Notes under the pieces: generated by a model
Told to the model about the DNA's origin: nothing
What the model saw: only the letters and a program-made list of their open reading frames with translations
Database searches by the model: none
Position numbers and translations under genes: made by a program
Origin: Lysobacteraceae bacterium
Lineage (GTDB): Bacteria > Pseudomonadota > Gammaproteobacteria > Xanthomonadales > Xanthomonadaceae
NCBI GenBank assembly: GCA_023954075.1
Contig: JAMLIV010000002.1
Coordinates: forward strand, 62,001-126,000
Reading direction: 5' to 3'
DNA: 64,000 nucleotides
Part shown: in pieces, positions 8,292-17,231 of the stretch
Layout: every line of letters begins with the position of its first letter
How positions within the stretch are numbered: the first letter of the stretch is position 1

Positions 8292-8770
8292 GCCGCATCC
8301 AGCCAGTCGGCGCGGCGCGCCAGGATCTCGCGCGCCACGCGCTGCGCATCGTGCAGCGAATGATTGCGCCAGCGCCCGCACTGCTCGATGTTGGCGTAGG
8401 GCACCGCCGTGGCCTGCTGCATGTCTTCCAGGATCTGCGCCAGGGTATCGAGGATCACCGGCACGCGGCCCTCGTTGAGGAAGCCCAGGTACAGGCCGGT
8501 CTGGCAGCCCATGATGCCCACGGAAAGAAAGGTGCCGGGCAGGAGGCGCGAGAAACCTTCCAGCAGGAAGTGTTCGACCGAGTGCAGTTCGGTATCGGTC
8601 AGGTACTCCTCCGCGTTGGGGCGGCGGATGCGCAGGTCCACCGCGTACACCACGTCGCCCTTGCTCCCGGGCGTGGCCGAACGCAGCTTCACCGCCGGAG
8701 CCTTCAGCCGGCGGTGGTCCAGTTCGCCCACGAGATCAGCGGGCCAGCCCAACGCACTCGCATCGATCAT
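8288..8770 (-). CDS. luxS: S-ribosylhomocysteine lyase
   Basis: LuxS cleaves S-ribosylhomocysteine to homocysteine and 4,5-dihydroxy-2,3-pentanedione, the AI-2 precursor. All family landmarks are visible in 160 residues: ELDH at the N-terminus, the RIRRPN segment, the HSVEH metal/catalytic block (HxxEH), MGCQTGLYL with the catalytic Cys, and the later NIEQCG Cys ligand followed by HDAQRA-like sequence. ATG 8770 is preferred to GTG 8776 because a GGAGGT ribosome site lies 5 bases upstream of the ATG and overlaps the GTG. It follows the TIM-barrel gene by 12 bases and overlaps the cyclase gene. luxS is uncommon in Xanthomonadales, to my knowledge, and its position here suggests a pathway role. 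Confidence 0.92.
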   Translation of the reverse strand: MIDASALGWPADLVGELDHRRLKAPAVKLRSATPGSKGDVVYAVDLRIRRPNAEEYLTDTELHSVEHFLLEGFSRLLPGTFLSVGIMGCQTGLYLGFLNEGRVPVILDTLAQILEDMQQATAVPYANIEQCGRWRNHSLHDAQRVAREILARRADWLDAA

Positions 8771-8782
8771 GGCCACCTCCGA

Positions 8783-10030
8783 TCAGTGCGCCGCCGCCAG
8801 CGGTGCCAGGTGCCGGTAGCTGTCATCGAGCGCCTTCTGCCAGCCTTCGACGTGGTGATACAGCTCCACCGAACCGTAGCCGGAGAAACCGCCTTCCGCC
8901 AGCGCCCTGAAGCTGCCGGCCAGGTCCAGCGTGCCCTCGCCCGGAATCTCGTGGAAATGCACGATGCCGGTGCGCGTGTTGGCCACCATCCTGTCGACCC
9001 GCGCCGCACCCCTCGCCCCGCGCAGGTAGCCGACCACCGGGCGGGCGCGCTCCAGCACGTCGTAGCTCAGGCCGGGCATGGAGATGAGGTAGGTGAAGAT
9101 CTCGTCATCCAGCGCGGAGCTGCCGGCGTAGAGGCTGGAATAGCCGACGACCTCGAGGTCTTTTCTCACCCCGGCGCGATCCAGCAGCGTTTCGATGCGC
9201 CTGGCGCGCGCCGCACTTGGTGCCGCCTCGCGGAAGTGGATGGGATGATCGCGGTCCAGCAGCAGGAAGTCGGCGGTGTCCTCGAAGTGCACCAGCACGC
9301 TGGCGAAGTCGAGATCCGGCGCGAGATCCTCGTGATCGTGCACGATCTTGAGGTTGTAGCCCTCGCGCGCATCGGAAATATGCAGGTAGCGCGCCTGCGG
9401 CGCGGCGGCGCGCAGCGCGTCGAGGTAATTCTTCTCCGAGCAGTAGGCGTGGCAGATGTCGATGTGCAGCTTGAACCTGGGCGAATTGACCTGGTCGAGC
9501 AGGGCCAGACCCTGCGCCATGGTTTCGATGTGCATGCCCGGCTCGGGCTCGATCAGGAGGGTCATGTCCTCGTCGTCGCGGATCTCGCGCAGGCATTCGT
9601 GGATCGACTCGGCCAGAAGTTCGCCCGGGTCCACGCCGGGCTTGGCCACGTGCTCGTCACGGATGAAGCCGCTGCCGAAGGTGACCAGGTTCACGCCCAG
9701 CCCGCGCGCGACGCGGATGCCGCGCTTGACCAGATCGATACGACGCATGCGCGCGGCCTTTTCCAGCGCCATCAGCGAGGGCTCGTGCGGGCGGTGCGGG
9801 TCGAAGAAATGCGAGGCCGTGGCCACGCAGGCCGCCGTCACCCGGCGCGCATCCAGGCGCTTGCGCACCACCGCCAGGTAGTCGTCGTCGATGTTGAACG
9901 GATTGAACTGGTCGCGGTGGAACGAGATTTCGATGCCCTCGTAGCCGGCGCGGTCCACCGCGTCGATGGCGTCGAAGAAGTCGAGGTTGGTCAGTCCGAA
10001 CGTGCTGTAGCTGAGCCGGATCGCACCCAT
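8783..10030 (-). CDS. TIM-barrel sugar phosphate isomerase/epimerase family protein
   Basis: First gene of the five-gene operon. The 415-residue cytosolic protein belongs to the xylose-isomerase-like / AP-endonuclease-2 TIM-barrel superfamily. It opens with IRLSYSTFGLTNLDFFDAID and GYEGIEISF, and contains LLIEPEPGMHIET and KLHIDICHAYCSE, which carry the expected acidic and His metal ligands, then YLHISDAREG and later HFHEIPGEGTLDLAG. It is longer than the usual 280 residues, with the additional length toward the C-terminus. EboE of ebo clusters belongs to the same superfamily. The start at ATG 10030 matches the beginning of the barrel; an upstream in-frame extension is non-conserved low-complexity sequence. 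Substrate unknown, plausibly a sugar phosphate or cyclitol. Confidence 0.78.
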   Translation of the reverse strand: MGAIRLSYSTFGLTNLDFFDAIDAVDRAGYEGIEISFHRDQFNPFNIDDDYLAVVRKRLDARRVTAACVATASHFFDPHRPHEPSLMALEKAARMRRIDLVKRGIRVARGLGVNLVTFGSGFIRDEHVAKPGVDPGELLAESIHECLREIRDDEDMTLLIEPEPGMHIETMAQGLALLDQVNSPRFKLHIDICHAYCSEKNYLDALRAAAPQARYLHISDAREGYNLKIVHDHEDLAPDLDFASVLVHFEDTADFLLLDRDHPIHFREAAPSAARARRIETLLDRAGVRKDLEVVGYSSLYAGSSALDDEIFTYLISMPGLSYDVLERARPVVGYLRGARGAARVDRMVANTRTGIVHFHEIPGEGTLDLAGSFRALAEGGFSGYGSVELYHHVEGWQKALDDSYRHLAPLAAAH

Positions 10031-10463
10031 GGCTGGCCCCCGGGAATGAAAAGCATTGCATTCTAGCGCGTTCCGCCGGCGCAAGGCGTTGATGCCCGTA
10101 CCACGATTCACGCCCGGTCGGCCGCGGGTCCGGCGGGGTTCGGGCGCAACCTTGCCGCCGCCGGTTGGGCGGAGTAGGGTCGGTCCTGCGCCGGGGCAAT
10201 GGGGTTCCGGTGCTGCGCAGGACGGGCCGATGGATGCTTCAGTGCCGCCCCGGGTTGCCAGCCGTCCGTCCCGATCCGGGACAGGGCCGGCGACCGGGGG
10301 GCGCGATCCGTGGCCGGCCCCGCTTTCTCCTGCCTCCACCGTGACCGGATTCCCGGCCCGGTCATCACGTCGGAACATTCTCCTTCTCCGCCGGTCCCTC
10401 CCGGTGGCGGGCAACCTTGCCCGCCCGTCCACGTCAGCACTGACCCCACGGAGGTTCATCGAC
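10031..10463. other. Divergent intergenic region, no gene seen
   Basis: These 433 bases separate the minus-strand cyclase/luxS operon from the DUF465 gene. No convincing reading frame occupies them. A TAGAAT hexamer on the minus strand (about 10060-10065) could be a -10 element for the operon, but no well-spaced -35 is obvious. Around 10340-10368 GTGACCGG and CCGGTCA form an interrupted inverted repeat that could be a regulator site. A GGAGG ribosome site for DUF465 is at about 10450. Confidence 0.4.
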
Positions 10464-10685
10464 ATGTTCGAAGCACAGCCGCAGAGCGAAATCGACGCAT
10501 TGTTGCAGCACGACAGCGAGTTTCGCCGGCTCTATCAGCACCACCAGAAACTTGACCGGCAGGTGGCCGACGCCACCGTTGGCGCGCTGCCGCTTGGTCC
10601 CGGCACGCTGTCGCAGATGAAGCGCGAGAAGCTGGCCGCCAAGCAGCGCCTCATGCGCTGGTACGAAGAGCGGCGAACGCACTGA
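10464..10685 (+). CDS. DUF465 (YdcH-like) small protein
   Basis: A 73-residue, highly charged, probably all-helical protein. The DUF465 pattern is visible: a short EIDALLQHDSEFRRLYQHH helix, a central HQKLDRQV and a terminal MKREKLAAKQRLMRWYEE helix. Proteins of this family in E. coli (YdcH) are small, abundant and of unknown function; they are thought to form antiparallel coiled coils. A GGAGG ribosome site lies 9 bases before ATG 10464. It is convergent with the nucleoside hydrolase gene, 52 bases away. Confidence 0.85.
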   Translation: MFEAQPQSEIDALLQHDSEFRRLYQHHQKLDRQVADATVGALPLGPGTLSQMKREKLAAKQRLMRWYEERRTH

Positions 10686-10737
10686 GGCCCGTCCGGGCCG
10701 CAGCCTTCGGGGCCGCTGCGAATCCTGCGCGGCGGCC

Positions 10738-11667
10738 TCAGGCAGTACCGACCGCAGCGCGGACCAGGTGTTCGAAGCGGTCACGGTCGTAGGACATCAG
10801 GATGCGCGCGTTGGCGGGACGCCCGGTGCGGCTGAGCCAGTCGACCACGGTCATGCCGCGCGCGTGCTCGCCGGTCAGTTCGACCGTGAGCGCGCGATCC
10901 ACGGTCTCCAGCGCGCACTCCGGTTCGAGGACCTGCGCCATCGCCAGCGCATCCGCACTGTGCCATTCCGGGCCGCGCAGACCCGCCGACCAGGCGCGCG
11001 TCTGGCGCGAAATCGCGTCGTAGAAGCGCGCCAGCTCATGGTCGGTGGCGAACCAGAGGTCGCACTGTTCGTGCGCCAGCCCGTGGCGCAGCGTGGCTTC
11101 CCAGTCCACCAGTTCGAAACGCGGCCAGCGCTCGAACACGATGCGCGCGGCTTCCGGATCGAACCCGGTGTTGAACTCGACCGGCAGGCGCGTGTTGCCG
11201 CGGCCGGTGACCGCACCGCCCATCACCACCAGGCGCGGCACGCGCTCGGGCAAGTCCGGATCGAGCGACAGCGCCAGCGCCAGGTTGGTGAGCGGGCCGA
11301 GCATCACGAAGGTCAGCTCGCCCGGATGCGCGTGCGAAAGCCGGAGCATGGCGAGCGCGGCGTGTTCGGCCTCGGGCCGGCGCGCGGCGGGCGGCAGGTC
11401 GGTATCGCCGAAGCCATCGCGTCCGTGCACATAGGCCGCGTCCTCGGGAATGGCGACCAGCGGCACCGGCGCGCCGGGAAACACCGGCGCGTCGATCCCG
11501 GCGATCTCGCACAGCTTCAGGGCATTGGCCAGGGTGTGGCCAAGACCGACATTGCCGGCGGTGATGGTCAGCGCCTCGATCCGGCAGCGCGGATGGGCGT
11601 GGGCCATCAGGATGGCGAGCGCGTCATCCACGCCCGGGTCGGTGTCGATCAGCAGCCGCTGGGGCAT
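10738..11667 (-). CDS. Inosine-uridine-preferring nucleoside hydrolase family protein
   Basis: Hydrolyses the N-glycosidic bond of ribonucleosides for base salvage. The 309-residue protein has the family signature DTDPGVDDA at residues 7-15 (Ca-binding Asp cluster), TITAGNVGLGHT near 37, GPLTNLALAL near 120, VMGGAV near 145 and EFNTGFDPEAA near 163, then WHSADALAMA with the C-terminal catalytic Asp region. No signal peptide, so cytosolic. Nucleoside preference (purine, pyrimidine or mixed) cannot be told from sequence alone. Transcribed alone on the minus strand. Confidence 0.92.
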   Translation of the reverse strand: MPQRLLIDTDPGVDDALAILMAHAHPRCRIEALTITAGNVGLGHTLANALKLCEIAGIDAPVFPGAPVPLVAIPEDAAYVHGRDGFGDTDLPPAARRPEAEHAALAMLRLSHAHPGELTFVMLGPLTNLALALSLDPDLPERVPRLVVMGGAVTGRGNTRLPVEFNTGFDPEAARIVFERWPRFELVDWEATLRHGLAHEQCDLWFATDHELARFYDAISRQTRAWSAGLRGPEWHSADALAMAQVLEPECALETVDRALTVELTGEHARGMTVVDWLSRTGRPANARILMSYDRDRFEHLVRAAVGTA

Positions 11668-11822
11668 CTTTTGTCTCCGTGAACAGGTCGCTGGATCATT
11701 GGGCGCGGTGCGCGCGGGCGGGTGTCGGATTCCCCGGTTTGGCGCTTTGCCGGGCCATCGCGTAGGCTTGGGGAATCGGGAGCTGGCGCCGGTTGCCGTT
11801 TCCGCAGGGGGAGAATGGCCGA

Positions 11823-12455
11823 ATGATCCGTGTCTATCTGGTGGACGACCACGAGCTGGTGCGCACCGGCTTCCGCATGCTCCTGCAGCAGCACACCGAC
11901 TTTTCCGTGGTCGGCGAGGCCGGCAGCGGCGAGCAGGCGCTGGCCGAGCTGCGCAAAACGCCGGCCGACGTGGTGCTGTGCGACCTGCACCTTCCCGGCA
12001 TCAGCGGGCTGGAGGTCACGGATCGGCTGACCCGCAGCGACTCGCCCGCGCGCGTCATCGTGGTATCGGCGCAGGAGGACGGCCCGCTGCCGCGCCGGGT
12101 GCTTGCCGCCGGTGCCAACGGCTACCTGGGCAAGGCCGCGCCGGCCGAGGAGCTGCTGCGCGCGATCCGGGACGTGGCGCGCGGCAAGCGCTACATTTCC
12201 GCCGCCGTGGCCCAGCAGATGGCGATCAGCAGCCTCGATACCACCGGCTCGCCGTTCGAGCAGCTCTCGGTGCGCGAACTGGAGGTGGCGATGCTGCTGG
12301 TGCAGGGCCTGCGCATGACCGTCATCGCAGACAACCTCAACCTCAGTTCGAAAACCATCGCCACGCACAAGTACCACCTGTTCGCCAAGCTCGGAGTGAA
12401 CGACATCGCCTCGCTCACGCGGCTGGCGCTGCAGCACGGGCTGGCCGCGAACTGA
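11823..12455 (+). CDS. uvrY: LuxR-type response regulator, GacA/UvrY family
   Basis: A 210-residue two-component regulator. The receiver domain (1-120) has VDDHELVR, the phospho-acceptor Asp in CDLHLPGISG (about residue 53), and the conserved Lys in GYLGKAAPAEE. The HTH (about 145-205) reads LSVRELEVAMLLVQG...LSSKTIATHKYHLFAKL. Matches to E. coli UvrY are spread along the whole chain (VDDHELVR, RYI..AQQMA, SPF..LS.REL), supporting a GacA/UvrY ortholog, which usually answers a GacS/BarA kinase and drives csr small RNAs. No kinase gene is in the window. ATG 11823 has a GGGGGAG site upstream; an earlier start at 11793 is less likely. Gene symbol is by family, not proven. Confidence 0.88.
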   Translation: MIRVYLVDDHELVRTGFRMLLQQHTDFSVVGEAGSGEQALAELRKTPADVVLCDLHLPGISGLEVTDRLTRSDSPARVIVVSAQEDGPLPRRVLAAGANGYLGKAAPAEELLRAIRDVARGKRYISAAVAQQMAISSLDTTGSPFEQLSVRELEVAMLLVQGLRMTVIADNLNLSSKTIATHKYHLFAKLGVNDIASLTRLALQHGLAAN

Positions 12456-12483
12456 GGTTCCCTCGGGCATCGCCCGGCAGCCA

Positions 12484-12507
12484 CGGCCGGTGCCGTGGCA
12501 CCGGCCG
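12484..12507. terminator. GC-rich stem-loop between convergent genes
   Basis: CGGCCGGTGC and GCACCGGCCG form a perfect 10-bp stem with a 4-base loop, 28 bases after the regulator stop and 7 bases before the end of rne. It could end both transcripts. There is no T run, so intrinsic termination is uncertain. Confidence 0.45.
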
Positions 12508-12514
12508 CTGGCCC

Positions 12515-15500
12515 TCACGATCCAGACCGCTCGTCTGTGTCCGATCCGACCGCCGGCCGCGCATCGGGAGCCTCCTCGGCTTCCGCAGGCGGCTCGGAAT
12601 CGGCCGGATCCGGCGTTGCGTCCGGTTCTGCGGCAGGGCGCGGCTCGGGCGCGGCGAACAGGCTGCCCTGCTGGCCGCGTGCGTGCAGCGCCGAGGCGAC
12701 CGCGCTGGCCACCGACATCCGCACCGGCTCGGCCGGCCCGCGCCGCTCCAGCGGCGCGGGCACGGGAGCAAACACCGAGCTCATGGCATCGGCGGCCGGT
12801 GCCACCGGTTTGGCGGGTGCCGGCGAGGATTCGTGTGCCGAAAGCGGAGCGGCGGGTACCGGCGTCGGCGCGGACTCCGCCGCGACTTCGATCGGTGCCG
12901 GCGCAGGCTCCGCCACCGGTGCAGGGACCGGCGCAGGGCTCGGAGCCGGGATCGAAACCGCCTCGACCGCAGCCGCCGCCTCGGAATCGGCGCCAGGCGC
13001 GGCTTCCGGCTCGCTCGCCTCGGCAGGCACGGGCACGGGCACGGGCACGGGCACGGGCACGGGTGCAGGTGCAGGTGCAGGTGCAGGTGCAGGTGCAGGT
13101 GCGGGCACGGGAGCCGGCGCCAGAACCGGCGCCGGACGCAGGGCCGGCGCGGGTGCCGGACGAACTTCGACTGGCCCGTCGGCCGCTGCCGGGTCGCGAC
13201 CGTCGGGCGCATCGGCGCGGGACGCGGCGGGCATCGCGCCCTCGTCGCCATCCTCGTCCTCCAGATCCAGGTCGTCGGCCGACGTGCCGCCGTTTTCGGC
13301 CGCGCCCTCGTCCTGACGACGGCGGCGACGGCCGCCGCGGCGACCACGGCGGCGACGCGAGGACGCGCCCGCCTCTTCGCTCGGCTCGGTGCCTTCCGCT
13401 GTCACTGCCACACCTTCGACCGGCGCTGCCGCCGCAGTGTCGATGGCTTCGCTCTCCGCCTCGGCCACCGGCGCACCGCGCGCCGGCACGGAACGGAGGT
13501 TCGATTCGACGGCGTCCTTCGCGGCCTCCGGCGCGGACTTGCGCTCGCCCGCCGGAAGCTGGACGTCGCGCGGCACGCTGCCGGTCGAGGCGATTTCCTT
13601 GTCCGGCGCGGGCCTGGCGCGACCCGGCTCGCGATTGTCGGCGCGCGCCTGCTGGCGCGCATCGCGCTTGCCGCCCGCCTCCGCGCGCGGCGCATCGGCA
13701 CGCTTGCCGGCGCGATTGCCCTGCGCCTCCTGCACGGATTCCTTCGCCGCCGTGCCGGCACGCGGTTCCTGCCCACCGGGCCGACCGCGCTCCTGGCCAC
13801 TGCGCGAACGCTGCTCGCCGCGCGCCTTGTCGCCGCGGCCATCGCGACCGTCGCGGCGACCGTTCTGGCCGGTACCCTGACCCGGTCGCGGTCCGCGCGC
13901 CGGCGGCGTGCCTTCGCGGCGCGCGGCGGGAGCCGGCGTCGAGGTGGAATCACCGCCGCCGAACAGGCCGGCGAGCCAGGCAAAGAATCCGCGCTTGGGA
14001 GCCGTCACCCGCGATGCAGGCACGGCGGCGGCCGCGACCTTCGCCGGAGCCGGCGTCGGCTGCGGCTTCTCCACCGGCATTTCCTCGCGGATCGGTGCCG
14101 GCTGACTGGGCCGCACCGCGGTCACCGCCGGAGTGGGCGGGATATTGAGGTTGGCGCGGGTCAGCGCGTGCACTTCCTGCTTGCGTGCGGTGGTGCGGCG
14201 ATAGCTCGGCTTGCCGCTCTCCTCCTCGTCCAGTTCGTTCTCGCGGATGCGGCTGACCTCGTAGTGCGGAATCTCGAGCTGGGCATCGGCCACGATGACC
14301 GCCGGCACGTCGTGGCGCTGCTCGATCTCCATCAGCGCACGGCGCTTCTCGTTGAGCAGGAAGTTGGCCACTTCCGAAGGTGCCAGCACCAGCACCTGGC
14401 CGGTGTTGTCCTTCATCGCCTGCTCTTCCACCAGGCGCAGGATCGACAGCGACAGGGATTCCACCGAGCGCACCCGGCCGTGGCCCTCGCAGCGCGGGCA
14501 GATGATCTGGCTGGATTCGCCCAGGCTCGGGCGCAGGCGCTGGCGGCTCATTTCCAGCAGGCCGAAGCGCGAGATGCGGCCGACCTGAACGCGCGCACGG
14601 TCGTACTTGAGCGCGTGCGCCAGGCGGTTCTCGACCTCGCGCTGGTGCTTGGAGGAACCCATGTCGATGAAGTCGATCACCACCAGACCGCCGAGGTCGC
14701 GCAGGCGCATCTGGCGCGCCACTTCCTCGGCCGCCTCCAGGTTGGTGTTGAACGCGGTTTCCTCGATGTCGCCACCCTTGGTGGCGCGCGCCGAGTTGAC
14801 GTCGATCGCGGTCAGCGCCTCGGTCTGGTCAACCACGATCGAACCGCCCGAGGGCAGGCGCACGGTGCGCTCGTAGGCGTTCTCGATCTGCGATTCGATC
14901 TGGAAGCGGTTGAACAGCGGCGTGGTGTCCTTGTACAGCTTGAGCTTGCGCAGGTTCTGCGGCATCACCTGCTGCACGAAGTCGCGCGCGTCATCGAACA
15001 TTTCCTGGCTGTCGATGAGGATCTCGCCGACGTCGGCGCGCAGGTAGTCGCGCAGCGCGCGGATGATCAGGCGCGACTCCTGGTAGATCAGGAAGGGGGC
15101 GGGCTTGGACAGCGCCGCGTCGGTGATCGATTTCCACACCTGCAGCAGGTAGTCGACGTCCCACTGCAGCTCTTCCGCGTCGCGGCCGACGCCGGCGGTG
15201 CGGATGATGACGCCCATGTCGTCGGGAATCGACATGCGGTCCAGCGCCTCCTTGAGCGCGGCGCGGTCGTCTCCCTCGATGCGGCGCGACACCCCGCCGG
15301 CACTCGGACTGTTGGGCATCAGCACCAGGTAGCGCCCGGCCAGCGAGATGAAGGTGGTCAGCGCCGCGCCCTTGTTGCCGCGCTCCTCCTTGTCCACCTG
15401 CACGACCACTTCCTGGCCTTCGCGCAGGAGCTCCTTGATCGTGGCCTTGTTCGGATTCACGCCCTCGACGAAGTAGTCGCGGGAAATTTCCTTCAGCGGC

Positions 15501-15703
15501 AGGAAGCCGTGCTTGTCGGCACCGTACTCGACGAAGGCGGCCTCGAGCGAGGCCTCGAGCCGGGTGATCCGGCCCTTGTAGATGTTGGACTTCTTCTGTT
15601 CCTTGGAGGGTTGCTCGATGTCGATGTCGTACAGCGTCTGTCCATCGACGATGGCCACGCGCAGCTCTTCTTGCTGCGTGGCGTTGATCAGCATTCTTTT
15701 CAT
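12515..15703 (-). CDS. rne: Ribonuclease E
   Basis: Essential endoribonuclease of mRNA decay and rRNA/tRNA processing; membrane-associated degradosome scaffold. The 1062 residues begin [20 protein letters not shown]. An S1 domain follows (about 38-120, with [17 protein letters not shown]), then catalytic Asp sites in TAIDVNSAR and [10 protein letters not shown], and the Zn-link CPRCEGHG near 405. Past about residue 520 the tail is a low-complexity scaffold rich in Arg, Pro and Ala, with Arg-rich RNA-binding patches ([14 protein letters not shown] near 790) and a long Ala-Pro/Val-Pro run. ATG 15703 is the conserved family start. Expected to be autoregulated through its leader. Convergent with the regulator gene and divergent from rluC, the conserved rne/rluC arrangement. 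Confidence 0.96.
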   Translation of the reverse strand: MKRMLINATQQEELRVAIVDGQTLYDIDIEQPSKEQKKSNIYKGRITRLEASLEAAFVEYGADKHGFLPLKEISRDYFVEGVNPNKATIKELLREGQEVVVQVDKEERGNKGAALTTFISLAGRYLVLMPNSPSAGGVSRRIEGDDRAALKEALDRMSIPDDMGVIIRTAGVGRDAEELQWDVDYLLQVWKSITDAALSKPAPFLIYQESRLIIRALRDYLRADVGEILIDSQEMFDDARDFVQQVMPQNLRKLKLYKDTTPLFNRFQIESQIENAYERTVRLPSGGSIVVDQTEALTAIDVNSARATKGGDIEETAFNTNLEAAEEVARQMRLRDLGGLVVIDFIDMGSSKHQREVENRLAHALKYDRARVQVGRISRFGLLEMSRQRLRPSLGESSQIICPRCEGHGRVRSVESLSLSILRLVEEQAMKDNTGQVLVLAPSEVANFLLNEKRRALMEIEQRHDVPAVIVADAQLEIPHYEVSRIRENELDEEESGKPSYRRTTARKQEVHALTRANLNIPPTPAVTAVRPSQPAPIREEMPVEKPQPTPAPAKVAAAAVPASRVTAPKRGFFAWLAGLFGGGDSTSTPAPAARREGTPPARGPRPGQGTGQNGRRDGRDGRGDKARGEQRSRSGQERGRPGGQEPRAGTAAKESVQEAQGNRAGKRADAPRAEAGGKRDARQQARADNREPGRARPAPDKEIASTGSVPRDVQLPAGERKSAPEAAKDAVESNLRSVPARGAPVAEAESEAIDTAAAAPVEGVAVTAEGTEPSEEAGASSRRRRGRRGGRRRRRQDEGAAENGGTSADDLDLEDEDGDEGAMPAASRADAPDGRDPAAADGPVEVRPAPAPALRPAPVLAPAPVPAPAPAPAPAPAPAPVPVPVPVPVPVPAEASEPEAAPGADSEAAAAVEAVSIPAPSPAPVPAPVAEPAPAPIEVAAESAPTPVPAAPLSAHESSPAPAKPVAPAADAMSSVFAPVPAPLERRGPAEPVRMSVASAVASALHARGQQGSLFAAPEPRPAAEPDATPDPADSEPPAEAEEAPDARPAVGSDTDERSGS
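13025..13103. repeat. Hexanucleotide tandem repeats inside rne
   Basis: Five exact GGGCAC units at 13031-13060 (preceded by one degenerate unit) are followed by six exact GGTGCA units at 13062-13097 and a variant. In the rne frame they encode alternating Ala-Pro then Val-Pro dipeptides in the degradosome scaffold region. Hexamer units keep the frame when copy number changes, so this is a candidate length-variable tract. Confidence 0.95.
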
Positions 15704-16093
15704 GGTGTTGCGATTCCTCACGCGCTCTAGCCGCAAGGAACGCCGGGTGCTCCGCGCCCAGTTTCGGGGGCGGCGTCCGGTCGCGCCAGGCGCGGACCGT
15801 CGCCGTGCAGAATCTCCAGCGCATCGAACCGTCGGGCATTTCCCGCGGGAGCGCGATTTCAAACCTAAAGGGAAAGCCGCTGGATGCTCTCGCATCCGGT
15901 CGGCCTACAAGCCGAAAAGCCGTTGCATGCACTTTTCGGGCGAACTGCCTGTCCCGGCACCGCGCAGCGGATACACTTGCACGCAGGTTGCGTGCCGCTG
16001 CCAGACCTGCGCCGGAACCCTTGCTGCCCGCCAACCAACTCCGGCGTGCAGCCAAATCCTGACGTTATCTCGCTTGTACAGTGTAGCAATCCC
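15704..16093. other. rne leader and divergent rne/rluC promoter region
   Basis: This 390-base gap separates the rne start from the rluC start and contains no credible gene. In E. coli the same gap holds the long rne 5' UTR whose stem-loops mediate autoregulation, so an RNA leader is expected here. The A/T-rich segment near 16060-16090 (around GACGTTATCTCGCTTGTACAG) is the likely promoter zone for one or both genes. I could not define -35/-10 boxes with confidence. Confidence 0.55.
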
Positions 16094-17053
16094 ATGACAA
16101 CGGCGGCAAACGGGCCCGGATCCGGGGTCCGGCGGGTGCAGGTCGACGCCGACCGTGCCGGCCAGCGGATCGACAATTTCCTCACCGGCCAGCTCAAGGG
16201 CGTGCCGCGCTCGATGGTGTACCGCCTCCTGCGCACCGGTCAGGTGCGCATCAACGGCAAGCGCGCCAAGCCGGACGCGCGCCTGGCCGAGGGCGACGAG
16301 GTGCGCATTCCGCCGGTGCGGCTGGACGAACCGGGCACCCCGACGCGCCCGCCGGAGCGCCTGCTGGCGGCGCTGGAGGCGGCCATCGTGTTCGAGGATG
16401 CGCGCCTGCTGGTGCTCAACAAGCCCTCGGGCATGGCCAGCCACGGCGGCAGCGGCATCAGCTTCGGGGCGATCGAATCGCTGCGCGCGCTGCGCCCGGA
16501 CCAGACGCTGGAGCTGGTGCACCGGCTCGATCGCGACACCTCGGGCCTGCTGGTGGTGGCCAAGAAGCGTTCGGCGCTGGTCGAACTGCAGGCCCTGCTG
16601 CGCGAGGATCACGGCGCGGGGCTGACCAAGCGCTACCTGGCCCTGCTCACCGGACGCCTGCCCGACGGCACGCTGACGGTGGATGCGCCGCTGCACATCG
16701 GCCTGCGCCAGGGCGGCGAGCGCCACGTCCAGGTGCATGCGCAGGGCAAGCCGTCGGTCAGCCACTTCCGCGTGCTGGAGCGGCGCGGCGGACACTCCTA
16801 TTGCGAAGTGCGGATCGAAACCGGGCGCACCCACCAGATCCGCGTCCACGCCGCCCACCTCGGCCATCCGGTGGCGGGCGACGACAAGTATGGTGCCGAG
16901 GACGTCAACCGGCGACTGCGCGATCAGGTGGGCCTCAAGCGCTTGTTCCTGCACGCCGCCTCGCTGGAATTCGCGCTGGACCAGGGCAACGCACCCTACC
17001 TCCTCAACGCGCCGCTGGCTCCGGAACTGGCCGACGTTCTGGACCGGCTCTGA
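16094..17053 (+). CDS. rluC: Ribosomal large subunit pseudouridine synthase C
   Basis: Converts uridines to pseudouridine in helix regions of 23S rRNA. The 319 residues contain an N-terminal S4 RNA-binding domain (about 12-75, AGQRIDNFL...VYRLLRTGQVRINGKR) and the RluA/RluC catalytic domain with HRLDRDTSGLLVVAK carrying the catalytic Asp (near residue 145) and ETGRTHQIRVHAAHLGHPV near 250. The divergent rne neighbour supports RluC rather than RluA or RluD. ATG 16094 begins 12 residues before the conserved core. Confidence 0.93.
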   Translation: MTTAANGPGSGVRRVQVDADRAGQRIDNFLTGQLKGVPRSMVYRLLRTGQVRINGKRAKPDARLAEGDEVRIPPVRLDEPGTPTRPPERLLAALEAAIVFEDARLLVLNKPSGMASHGGSGISFGAIESLRALRPDQTLELVHRLDRDTSGLLVVAKKRSALVELQALLREDHGAGLTKRYLALLTGRLPDGTLTVDAPLHIGLRQGGERHVQVHAQGKPSVSHFRVLERRGGHSYCEVRIETGRTHQIRVHAAHLGHPVAGDDKYGAEDVNRRLRDQVGLKRLFLHAASLEFALDQGNAPYLLNAPLAPELADVLDRL

Positions 17054-17231
17054 CCGCGCCGCACGGGGCATGTCGCGCATCGCAGGTCGGGGCTGCGTTC
17101 CCGACGCGGTGTTCGGCGTCCGGCGGCTACGAAGCATCGAAGCGTCACGTTGAATGGCATCCGGCGTCCTGCAACCGTGCGCGAGGCGTTATCCTGCGCC
17201 GGTTCCCACGTTCTGCACCCCCGGAGGCGGC

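Noticed and set aside
11450-15730. 1426-residue plus-strand open frame opposite rne
   Set aside because: It is antisense to RNase E and the gacA-like gene in high-GC DNA, with no domain and low-complexity composition; a shadow frame.
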